From NCBI RefSeq assembly GCF_002846555.1, contig NZ_PJMS01000001.1, positions 2,294,001 through 2,358,000 on the forward strand: a stretch of 64,000 nt of DNA. The letters are read 5' to 3'. Of the stretch, positions 8,988 through 16,694 are shown one piece after another (within the stretch, counting starts at the first letter, position 1; each line of letters opens with the position of its first letter). This DNA comes from Aquimarina sp. MAR_2010_214 (GTDB lineage: Bacteria > Bacteroidota > Bacteroidia > Flavobacteriales > Flavobacteriaceae). The notes under the pieces were generated by a model. The model saw only the letters and a list, made by a program, of their open reading frames with translations. It did no database searches and was not told the origin of the DNA. The translations under genes and the position numbers were made by a program.

Positions 8988-9650
8988 ATGGCTGCATCAA
9001 AAAATAAAAACAGTACTAGTCAGGTCGTTATATCAAAATATATGAATTATGTTTTGAAAAATGAAAGTTATCCTAAGTCCGTATATAGATTCTGTAATGA
9101 TGTCGATATAAAAGAAGAAGAGTTTTATAAACTTTTTGGAAGCCTAGAAAGTTTAGAAAAGGCGATATGGAATGCTTTTTTTACCACTACCATTGACGCA
9201 ATGAATAATAATGAGGAATATGGAAATTTCTCTAATAGAAATAAATTTCTGACATTCTTCTATACTTTTTTCGAAATGCTAACCTTAAATCGTAGCTATG
9301 CTCTTTTTGCCCTTAAGCGTTATAATATGCCTTTTGAAAATTTAAAACAATTAAAAAGTTTAAGAGATAGTATAAAAGGTTTTGCGACCGAACTAATTGA
9401 AGAAGGTAATGATGAAAAACTATTTAAAGTAACTAAAAACCCGGTAAAGCTATTTTCTGAAGGAGCTTGGCTACAGTTTTTATTTCTATTAAAATTCTGG
9501 GTGGATGATGAATCTGCAGGGTTTGAGAAAACAGATATTGCTATAGAGAAGTCAGTAAATGCCGTATTTGATTTGTTTGATAATACACCATTAAATAATG
9601 TATTTGATTTTGGTAAGTTTTTATGGAAAGAAAAAAATATGTGGAATTAA
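8988..9650 (+). CDS. TetR-family regulator
   Basis: A 220-residue protein with an N-terminal helix-turn-helix of TetR type (about 12-65; SKYMNYVLKNESYPKSVYRF followed by an EEEFYKLFGSLESLE helix). An all-helical C-terminal part resembles the tetracyclin-repressor-like C-terminal domains common in Flavobacteriia. It lies 24 nt upstream of an ABC1/AarF-family kinase gene on the same strand, an arrangement that suggests the two act together. The ligand is unknown. The helix-turn-helix is rather divergent, so DNA binding is probable rather than certain. Confidence 0.75.
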   Translation: MAASKNKNSTSQVVISKYMNYVLKNESYPKSVYRFCNDVDIKEEEFYKLFGSLESLEKAIWNAFFTTTIDAMNNNEEYGNFSNRNKFLTFFYTFFEMLTLNRSYALFALKRYNMPFENLKQLKSLRDSIKGFATELIEEGNDEKLFKVTKNPVKLFSEGAWLQFLFLLKFWVDDESAGFEKTDIAIEKSVNAVFDLFDNTPLNNVFDFGKFLWKEKNMWN

Positions 9651-9674
9651 TGAAAGAACGAATTTAGAAACTGG

Positions 9675-10982
9675 ATGAAGACAATTGATAACATACCAAC
9701 TACGAAATTAGGACGAACCGCGGAGCTTGTGAAAACAGGTGTAAAAGTTGGGGGAAATTACCTAAAATACTATGGGAAAAAAGCCGTTAATCCTGATTTA
9801 ACCAAAGAACAGTTAAATGAAGATAACGCAGCTGATATTTATAATGGATTAAAAAATTTAAAAGGTAGTGCTCTTAAAGTAGCACAAATGCTTTCTATGG
9901 AAAAAAACATTCTACCTAATGCCTATGTAGAAAAGTTTTCTTTATCACAGTTTAGTGTGCCGCCTTTATCACCTCCATTGGTTAGAAAAACATTTAAAAA
10001 ATATCAAGGAAAATATCCAGAAGATTTATATGATTCGTTTGCAACTCAATCTGTAAATGCTGCAAGTATCGGTCAGGTACATAAAGCTAATAAAGACGGG
10101 AAAAACCTTGCTGTGAAAATTCAATACCCTGGAGTTGCAAACAGTATAAGTTCTGATTTGGCGATGGTAAAACCCATCGCCATCAGGATGTTTAATTTAA
10201 AAGGAAAAGATTCTGAAAAGTATTTTAAGGAGTTAGAAGAAAAGCTACTTGAAGAAACTGATTATGTGTTAGAAATTAAACAAAGCAAGGAAATTACAGA
10301 ATCTTGTGCCGGGATTCCTAATTTACGATTTCCAAAATACTATGAAGCATTATCTAGTGAGCGTATCATTACAATGGATTGGATGAATGGTCTTCATTTA
10401 AGTGAATATGCTACGCAAAACAATGATCAAAAAAAAGCAAATAAAATTGGTCAGGCATTGTGGGATTTTTACATGTACCAAATACATATTCTTAAAGCAG
10501 TTCATGCAGACCCTCATCCGGGCAATTTTTTAGTTGATAAGGATGATAACCTTATTGCTATTGATTTTGGTTGTGTGAAAAAAATACCACTAGAATTTTA
10601 TACTCCTTATTTTGAATTAGCAGAAAAGGAAAATATAGATAATCCAGAATTTTTCACCAAAAAAATGTTCCAATTAGAGATACTTCGAGAAGATGACTCA
10701 CCCAAAGAAAAAAGATTCTTTTCTGAGTTATTTCACGAAATGTTAAGCCTTTTTACTAGACCTCTTAATGTAGAGGAGTTTGATTTTGCCGATGAGACAT
10801 TTTGGAAAAAGATAACAGAATTAAGTGAAAAATATTCTAAAGATACTGAGCTAAGAAAAATGAATGGAAATAGAGGAAGTAAACATTTCTTGTATATCAA
10901 CCGTACGTTTTTTGGCTTATATAATTTGTTACACGACTTAAAAGCAAAGATTCGAGTAAGGAATTATGAAAAATACCCGTAG
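9675..10982 (+). CDS. ABC1/AarF (UbiB-like) atypical protein kinase family
   Basis: A 435-residue protein of the ABC1/UbiB/AarF family. The N-terminal extension motif appears as LKGSALKVAQML (about 67-78), the family's KxGQ-like region. SVNAASIGQVHKA is the nucleotide-binding loop, followed by LAVKIQYPG with the conserved lysine. VHADPHPGNFLVD is the catalytic-loop equivalent and AIDFGC the metal-binding DFG equivalent. Members act in quinone synthesis or as ATPases of lipid metabolism; whether this one acts on quinones cannot be told. It probably forms an operon with the TetR gene upstream, and a terminator follows at 11031. Confidence 0.92.
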   Translation: MKTIDNIPTTKLGRTAELVKTGVKVGGNYLKYYGKKAVNPDLTKEQLNEDNAADIYNGLKNLKGSALKVAQMLSMEKNILPNAYVEKFSLSQFSVPPLSPPLVRKTFKKYQGKYPEDLYDSFATQSVNAASIGQVHKANKDGKNLAVKIQYPGVANSISSDLAMVKPIAIRMFNLKGKDSEKYFKELEEKLLEETDYVLEIKQSKEITESCAGIPNLRFPKYYEALSSERIITMDWMNGLHLSEYATQNNDQKKANKIGQALWDFYMYQIHILKAVHADPHPGNFLVDKDDNLIAIDFGCVKKIPLEFYTPYFELAEKENIDNPEFFTKKMFQLEILREDDSPKEKRFFSELFHEMLSLFTRPLNVEEFDFADETFWKKITELSEKYSKDTELRKMNGNRGSKHFLYINRTFFGLYNLLHDLKAKIRVRNYEKYP

Positions 10983-11030
10983 TCAGTCATCCGACTGGCT
11001 TGGTTTGTTTATTTATTGGTTAGGTTGTTA

Positions 11031-11067
11031 GAAAGATGTGCTGTGGTTGGTGCATCTTTCTTGTTTT
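11031..11067 (+). terminator. Terminator after the aarF gene
   Basis: GAAAGATG (11031-11038) pairs with CATCTTTC (11053-11060). The T-rich tract TTGTTTTT follows. It lies 48 nt downstream of the AarF stop. Confidence 0.65.
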
Positions 11068-11159
11068 TCTACAATCTTAATTGAAAACTACGTTGCAGTA
11101 AATTCATAAAATTTATAACTAAAGGTTTATACCATTAATTTTCTGAATTTATTATTTTT

Positions 11160-11330
11160 TTACTGCGGAGTTGGGTGCCAATAAGGATAATAATTACGAG
11201 TATTCACACCAGTCGGAGTCTTAATATTCGTTGCTAATTCATTTCCACCAATAATATTTGAGAAGTTTGTGATTTCATTTTGCTTGAATTGTTCAAGGGA
11301 GTTTTTTAGATTTTTGAATTTTATAAACAA
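11160..11330 (-). CDS. Candidate GG-leader peptide, start codon lost or TTG
   Basis: On the minus strand an open frame of 56 codons encodes a leader-like segment, KFKNLKNSLEQFKQNE, followed by ITNFSNIIGG and a core NELATNIKTPTGVNTRNYYP continuing to WHPTPQ and a TAA stop at 11160-11162. The leader pattern (Lys/Leu-rich helix, then I-x-GG) resembles Bacteroidota double-glycine leaders but differs from the 29.8-kb cluster, and the core has no cysteine. The codon where Met is expected reads ATA (11322-11324); the only in-frame start is TTG at 11328-11330. The frame runs out exactly where the opposite-strand TPR fragment begins, so this may be a gene whose 5' end was cut by a rearrangement. Confidence 0.45.
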   Translation of the reverse strand: MFIKFKNLKNSLEQFKQNEITNFSNIIGGNELATNIKTPTGVNTRNYYPYWHPTPQ

Positions 11331-11768
11331 AAGTTTTCTAAATACACTCTTCAGTATATTGACTTAGCTAAACAATTAGATAGTTTTGATCTGGCTGCTT
11401 TCAGAACTTCGAAACTTACAAATTATTATCTACAGATAGTAAGAAAACCAGATTCTGCTTTAGTAATTATTAGTAATATTATTAAAGACAGTAACAAAAT
11501 AAGTAGTAGGATTAATCCTGGGCATCTTTATGTTAAAAAATCAAGTGATTTTCAACGTCAGGTACATATAGAAAAAAAGTTGTACGAAGCTAATAATAGA
11601 GCTCAAAACTCTTCTAAAGCTATAAAGCATTTAGAAAAGCATGTATTACTTAAGGATTCTCTATATAATATTACTCGTTCTAATAGTATTATTTATTACC
11701 AAATGCTGTATGAAACAGAAAAAAGAGATAATAGACTTGATAGTCTCTTTTTTTATTTTACCGTTTAG
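11310..11768 (+). pseudogene. Remnant of a TPR-containing sensor gene
   Basis: From the in-frame stop at 11307 the frame stays open for 152 codons without an ATG. It encodes KYTLQYIDLAKQLDSFDLAA, then KAIKHLEKHVLLKDSLYNI and QMLYETEKRDNRLDSL, which are typical of the TPR-plus-linker part of Bacteroidota histidine kinases or LuxR proteins. The start, the transmembrane helix and any output domain are missing. The last codons lie inside a hairpin-plus-T-run (about 11723-11757) that looks like a terminator. An intact TPR kinase begins 89 nt downstream, so this may be a decayed paralogue. Confidence 0.6.
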
Positions 11769-11856
11769 AACATAAATTATTAAATAGTTTTACTCATATT
11801 TGTTGTATTAGCCTCAATTAAGACTTGTTACTATAGTAATTTTTAAATATGTGTAT

Positions 11857-13737
11857 ATGAAAGATAGTTTGTCAATATGTGTATTACCAATACTATTTTG
11901 TTTATGTCTGGTTGGTTGTAAAAATAAAGAAAAACCAAATAATGATCTTGGTATAAAACAATATGAAGATTATATAAATACGGCTAAACAATACGAGCGT
12001 AGTAATATAGATTCTGCATTACATTACGCTAAAAAAGCTCACGCAATAAGTAAGAAAAATAATGATCCGATAGAAGAAATCAGAAGTCTAAACACTATAG
12101 GTTGGAATCTTAGGTTTTTGGGAAACCTTAAAGAATCATATAATAAACATAGTGAAGCTTTAGAATTGTCTAGAAAGATTAAAGATACTAAGTATATAGC
12201 ACGTACATTTAATTACCTGGGTGCTTTTTTTACTGAGCAAAGTGATTATCAAACAGCTTTAGAGTATTATTTACAATCATATGAACTGCGTTTAAAACTT
12301 AACGATACTCTCGGTCAGGCTACAGTGGCTGGTAATATTGGTTTAAATAATTATTATTTAGGTCAATACGATGTAGCAGAGAAATATATGTCAATTTCTT
12401 CAGAAATAAATACCGCTTATAAGGATACTTTATATATGGCTGGAGATTATGAAATGATAAGTATGGTATATAACAGTACTAATAGAGTAGATAAAGCATA
12501 TGAAGCAAATAAAAAAGCTTTGGACCTTTATCAAAGAACGGGGGATAGAGATGGAGAAATTATGGCGATGGGAAATTTAGGTTCTCTGTATCGAAAACAA
12601 AAGGAATTTGAAAAAGCCAAAGATTATTTTGTGCGTTCTATGAAACTATGCCGAGAAATGAATATTCCATCTAGATTATTACTTTGCCATAAACGATTTA
12701 TGGAATTGTATCACGATATAGGAGAATATAAACTTTCATTACTTCATGCTGATTCTGCAACAACAGTAAATAATAAATTAAATCATAAGAACTATCAACA
12801 ACAAATATATAAGAATCAAGCAGAGTCTTATCAGGCTTTACAACAACATGAAAAAGCAATAGAGATGTTGAAAAAGAGTATGGTGATACAGGATTCTATA
12901 AATTCTGAAAAGAAAACCAATAGACTAGCGGTGGCAGAGGTAAAGCTTAATGTTATAGAGAAGGAAGCTGCAATTGTGAAGCTCGAAAATGATCAACTTC
13001 TAGCAGAAAGATTACAAAACCGATTATTATTAGGACATATAGGTTTGGGGGCTACAGCCGGATTTATTGTGTTTAGAATTCGATTTATTTCTCTTATGCG
13101 AAAACGTAGGCATGCAGAAGAAAAGGAACAATTACAGCGTAGTTTTGCTCAAGATATTATTAGATCAATTGAGAATGAACGAAAACGAATTTCGAGGGAA
13201 TTACATGATGGTATTGGTCAAAGCTTATTGTTAATCAAGAATAAAGTAAAGCTAGGTAGTACATCAAAAGACACGACTATTATTGATAATACTATCGAAG
13301 AAGTACGAGATATGTCTTTAGCTTTACATCCTTATCAATTTGAGCAATATGGATTAGTAACTTCACTTAGGAATTTGTTAGATGAGTTTCAAGAGAATTC
13401 AAAAACAGTATACATACATGATATTGATTCTGAAAGTTATGATATAGATTCCACAAAAGAAATTTTCATTTACCGTATGATCCAAGAGTCATTAAATAAT
13501 GTTGAAAAACATGCACAAGCAGAAGTCTGTGCTTTACGTGTTACTGACAATACTCAGAATATACTTTTTCAGATAAAAGATAACGGAGTAGGGTTTGATT
13601 TAACTACAGGAAGCAGTAAACTAGAGAGCTTGGGGATGAAAACACTTAAAGAACGAGCAGCCCTAATACAAGCAAAATTAGTAATAGAGAGTATTGTAAA
13701 TAAAGGTACTACAATTCAGATAATTATAGATAAATGA
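11857..13737 (+). CDS. TPR sensor histidine kinase (HisKA_3 / NarL type), lipoprotein-like N-terminus
   Basis: A 626-residue protein from ATG 11857; a GTG two codons earlier is also possible. The N-terminus has a lipobox-like LCLVGC. Residues about 35-350 are tandem TPR repeats (for example YNKHSEALELSRKI). A coiled coil precedes a transmembrane helix near 390-410. The HisKA_3 dimerization domain carries RISRELHDGIGQS with the phospho-acceptor His near residue 450. A GHKL ATPase follows (QESLNNVEKHAQ and DNGVGF). Its stop overlaps the start of a LuxR response regulator by 4 nt, a clear two-component pair. The periplasmic TPRs probably bind a peptide or protein partner; the signal is unknown. 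Confidence 0.92.
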   Translation: MKDSLSICVLPILFCLCLVGCKNKEKPNNDLGIKQYEDYINTAKQYERSNIDSALHYAKKAHAISKKNNDPIEEIRSLNTIGWNLRFLGNLKESYNKHSEALELSRKIKDTKYIARTFNYLGAFFTEQSDYQTALEYYLQSYELRLKLNDTLGQATVAGNIGLNNYYLGQYDVAEKYMSISSEINTAYKDTLYMAGDYEMISMVYNSTNRVDKAYEANKKALDLYQRTGDRDGEIMAMGNLGSLYRKQKEFEKAKDYFVRSMKLCREMNIPSRLLLCHKRFMELYHDIGEYKLSLLHADSATTVNNKLNHKNYQQQIYKNQAESYQALQQHEKAIEMLKKSMVIQDSINSEKKTNRLAVAEVKLNVIEKEAAIVKLENDQLLAERLQNRLLLGHIGLGATAGFIVFRIRFISLMRKRRHAEEKEQLQRSFAQDIIRSIENERKRISRELHDGIGQSLLLIKNKVKLGSTSKDTTIIDNTIEEVRDMSLALHPYQFEQYGLVTSLRNLLDEFQENSKTVYIHDIDSESYDIDSTKEIFIYRMIQESLNNVEKHAQAEVCALRVTDNTQNILFQIKDNGVGFDLTTGSSKLESLGMKTLKERAALIQAKLVIESIVNKGTTIQIIIDK

Positions 13738-14363
13738 TAAATCCTAAAATTTTCATAGCTGATGATCATCCATTAATGTTAGAAGGCAATAAAAGTTTCT
13801 TGATGAATAAGGGGTATACAGTGATTGGAACTGCACAGGACGGTAATAAAGCCTTTAACCAGATTATACAATTACAACCTGATATTGCCATACTTGATAT
13901 GGACATGCCTGTTCTTACAGGTTTGGAGGTTGCAAAAGCAATTAAAACAAAGAAATTACCAGTAAAAACTATTATTCTCACACTTTTCAAAAAAGTAGAA
14001 CTTATCAAAGAAGTAGGTAAAACGATTGATGGATATTTATTAAAAGAAGATGCTTTAGATGAGATTCTCAATTGCCTTGAGATAGTAATTAATGAAGGAA
14101 CCTACACAAGTGAAAGATTACAAGATAGCATATTCTATTCTGACCTTCCTTCTTCAAAAATTCAATTTACTCCTACAGAAAAGAAAATACTTACGCTTAT
14201 TTCTCGTAATCTAACTTCGGTACGAATAGCGGATCAATTATTTATTTCTTCTCGTACTGTAGAGAAACACCGAAGCAATATCATAAAAAAAATAGGACTG
14301 GATTCAAATCGTAATTCGTTGATTTTATGGCTGCAGCAGAATCCAGATATACTCGATACGTAA
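13734..14363 (+). CDS. LuxR/NarL-family response regulator
   Basis: A 209-residue protein: receiver domain (about 1-120; acidic DDHP near residue 10, phospho-acceptor Asp in LDMDMPVLTG near 56, and the conserved Lys in YLLKEDA near 104), then a LuxR helix-turn-helix (about 145-205; TPTEKKILTLISRNLTSVRI, SSRTVEKHRSNI). It overlaps the histidine kinase gene by 4 nt (ATGA), so the two are translationally coupled and surely form one system. Confidence 0.95.
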   Translation: MINPKIFIADDHPLMLEGNKSFLMNKGYTVIGTAQDGNKAFNQIIQLQPDIAILDMDMPVLTGLEVAKAIKTKKLPVKTIILTLFKKVELIKEVGKTIDGYLLKEDALDEILNCLEIVINEGTYTSERLQDSIFYSDLPSSKIQFTPTEKKILTLISRNLTSVRIADQLFISSRTVEKHRSNIIKKIGLDSNRNSLILWLQQNPDILDT

Positions 14364-14421
14364 AACTACGTATTTATGTAGAAGTATAGGATTCATAGCT
14401 TTGTCACCAAAGTCTAGAGTT

Positions 14422-15171
14422 ATGGTTGAACCTTTCGGTAATTTTATAAAACATTCGCTACCTGTGTCACATTGGGTATTGGGTTTTTATGAACTGCATT
14501 TGCAGCGTGATGATCAACCTATATTTTTTTTACCAAGCAGTTTTTCTTATGTTTTTGTAATTTATGGAGATACTATAGAAATAAATTGTAAAAAGAAAAA
14601 CGAAATAGTAAAAGGTGTAGTCATAATACCTCTGAAAGATGACTTACTAAGTATTAAAAGTAAAGGGAAAACCAAATTACTAATCGCAAAATGTACTTCA
14701 TTATCTTTCAGTAGCCTTGCTTCAAATCAAAATATAGATCTTAATGAAACTATATTTTTACCCTGTAATTTAGATTTGTCTTGGGATATTCTAGAGCCAC
14801 AATATTATGTTAGAAAGTATTTGGAAGAATTATATTATGGCGAGCAAACCATACTAATAAGTCATGTATTACGATATATTAATGATAAAAAAGGTTTGGT
14901 TACTGTTGATGAAATCGTAAAAAGATATAGTTATTCTATTTATTTTTTAAAATTTCAATTTAAAAAATATTTAAAGACAACACCACAAGAATTCCTCAAT
15001 AAAACTAAACTCTTTTACTGCGCTAATGAACTTATAAAAAGGCCTAATGACCATCTTATATTTAACCGATTTGGATATTCTGGATTTTTGGGCTTTAAAC
15101 AAAACTTTATGAGTATGATTGGAGTAGAGTTTGAAAAAATATTGAATTGTAATATTATTGAATTGGATTAG
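14422..15171 (+). CDS. AraC-like transcriptional regulator, divergent
   Basis: About 249 residues from ATG 14422; an in-frame TTG at 14401 is the alternative. The N-terminal part (about 1-130) resembles the DUF6597-like sensor domains that precede AraC helix-turn-helix regions in Bacteroidota (HWVLGFYELHLQRD). The C-terminal 100 residues contain a recognizable but degenerate AraC double helix-turn-helix (VDEIVKRYSYSIYFLKFQFK, TTPQEFLNKTKL, RFGYSGFLGFKQNF). It follows the LuxR regulator by 58 nt and precedes a ketosynthase gene. Whether it controls that gene is unknown. Confidence 0.7.
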   Translation: MVEPFGNFIKHSLPVSHWVLGFYELHLQRDDQPIFFLPSSFSYVFVIYGDTIEINCKKKNEIVKGVVIIPLKDDLLSIKSKGKTKLLIAKCTSLSFSSLASNQNIDLNETIFLPCNLDLSWDILEPQYYVRKYLEELYYGEQTILISHVLRYINDKKGLVTVDEIVKRYSYSIYFLKFQFKKYLKTTPQEFLNKTKLFYCANELIKRPNDHLIFNRFGYSGFLGFKQNFMSMIGVEFEKILNCNIIELD

Positions 15172-15415
15172 TTAACCTACATAAAGTTGATGATTTCTTC
15201 TTTTGAACGTTATTCCTTTTAAGAAAGCTCAAGATGATTAGTTTACCACATTTTTAAACTCTTCACATAATAAAAAAAGAATAAAGATTTTTATTTTATT
15301 ATGCACGCATATAATATGCTTGTTGTTTCTTTTATGAAGATACTAAGAATACATATATTGTCTTCAAGTTTTTAATTAAACAAAAAATAAAGAACAATAC
15401 ACAATAATTAGCTAT
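15172..15415. other. Intergenic region before the ketosynthase gene
   Basis: An AT-rich stretch with no ORF. It contains CATAATAAAAAAAGAATAAA near 15264, a 20-base string that recurs near 30413 in the spacer of the small-peptide cluster. The string is low-complexity, so this may be chance. Confidence 0.4.
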
Positions 15416-16423
15416 ATGTATACTTCAAAAATATCTGGATTGGGATATTATGTTCCTGAAAATGTGGTGACAAATGATGACCTTTCTAAAATAATGGATA
15501 CCAATGATGAGTGGATTCAAGAACGAACGGGTATAAAACAAAGGCGTCATATCAAAAAAGGTGATGGTAACAGTACTTCTGTAATGGGAGTTAAAGCCGC
15601 AAAAATTGCTATAGAAAGAGCAGATATTTCTAAAGATGATATAGAACTAATAATTTTTGCTACACTTAGCCCTGATATGTATTTTCCAGGAGGAGGAGTA
15701 AGAGTTCAGGATATGATGGATATGAAAACTATTCCAGCATTAGATGTTCGTAATCAATGTAGTGGATTTGTATATGCAATATCTGTTGCAGATCAATTTA
15801 TAAAAACCGGGATGTATAAGAATGTTTTGGTTATTGGTAGCGAAAACCATAGTGGAGGTTTGGATATGACTACTCGTGGAAGAGGAGTTTCCGTTATTTT
15901 TGGTGACGGAGCAGGAGCTGCAGTATTGACAAGAAGTGAAGAAGAAGGTAGAGGAATTTTATCTACCCACTTACATAGTGAAGGTGCACATGCAAAAGAA
16001 TTATCTTTAGAAGGGCCCAGTACAGAACATTGGGTGCCTGAGATTATTACAGAAGACCCACAAGAGAATATTCCTTATTATCCGTATATGAATGGTCAAT
16101 TTGTGTTCAAAAATGCAGTAGTACGTTTTTCTGAAGTAATTAATGAAGGATTACAGGCCAATAATTTATCAGCCGCAGATATTAATATGTTAATACCACA
16201 TCAGGCAAACCTGAGAATTTCTCAATTCGTACAGCGACAATTTAAATTATCTGATGATCAAGTATACAATAATATTCAAAAATATGGTAATACTACAGCT
16301 GCATCTATTCCTATAGCATTAACAGAAGCTTGGGAGCAAGGTAAAATCAAAGAAGGAGATTTAGTAGTCTTAGCAGCTTTTGGAAGCGGATTTACCTGGG
16401 GTAGTGCCATTATTAGGTGGTAA
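15416..16423 (+). CDS. 3-oxoacyl-ACP synthase III family (FabH-like ketosynthase)
   Basis: A 335-residue thiolase-fold enzyme with the full FabH catalytic triad: Cys115 in RNQCSGF, His262 in IPHQAN and Asn292 in KYGNTTAAS. It condenses an acyl-CoA primer with malonyl-ACP at the start of fatty-acid synthesis, or performs a related acyl transfer. No acyl carrier protein, plsX or rpmF is adjacent, so it is probably a paralogue rather than the housekeeping fabH. An insertion at about 200-225 (EHWVPEIITEDPQENIPYY) lengthens the region before FKNAVVRF. A strong terminator follows directly. Confidence 0.93.
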   Translation: MYTSKISGLGYYVPENVVTNDDLSKIMDTNDEWIQERTGIKQRRHIKKGDGNSTSVMGVKAAKIAIERADISKDDIELIIFATLSPDMYFPGGGVRVQDMMDMKTIPALDVRNQCSGFVYAISVADQFIKTGMYKNVLVIGSENHSGGLDMTTRGRGVSVIFGDGAGAAVLTRSEEEGRGILSTHLHSEGAHAKELSLEGPSTEHWVPEIITEDPQENIPYYPYMNGQFVFKNAVVRFSEVINEGLQANNLSAADINMLIPHQANLRISQFVQRQFKLSDDQVYNNIQKYGNTTAASIPIALTEAWEQGKIKEGDLVVLAAFGSGFTWGSAIIRW

Positions 16424-16442
16424 TCCAGTAAGTTAAAAAATG

Positions 16443-16477
16443 AAAAACGCGAAGCTTAATTGCTTCGCGTTTTTTTA
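16443..16477 (+). terminator. Terminator after the FabH-like gene
   Basis: AAAAACGCGAAGC (16443-16455) pairs perfectly with GCTTCGCGTTTTT (16462-16474) around a 6-base loop, with a run of seven Ts. It lies 20 nt after the stop. Confidence 0.92.
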
Positions 16478-16694
16478 TCTAATAACTCGGTTACTAATTT
16501 TTTAAAGGCTAATTCAAATAAATCATAACCATGACTATACTATATAAAACGTTGTAAATTGTAAAGTGTTACAGAATTTCTCATTTTTTTGCAATTATTT
16601 AACTTTAATAAGATTTTTAAGAAAATGATATTTAATTTAACGGTTATATTAATTTTTGTTTATAGTATTAACGTTTTTTCGAAAAAAACCATAA

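Noticed and set aside
15416..16423. FabH-like gene as part of a polyketide or aryl-polyene cluster
   Set aside because: No acyl carrier protein, ketoreductase or other ketosynthase is adjacent; the neighbours are regulators and a receptor.
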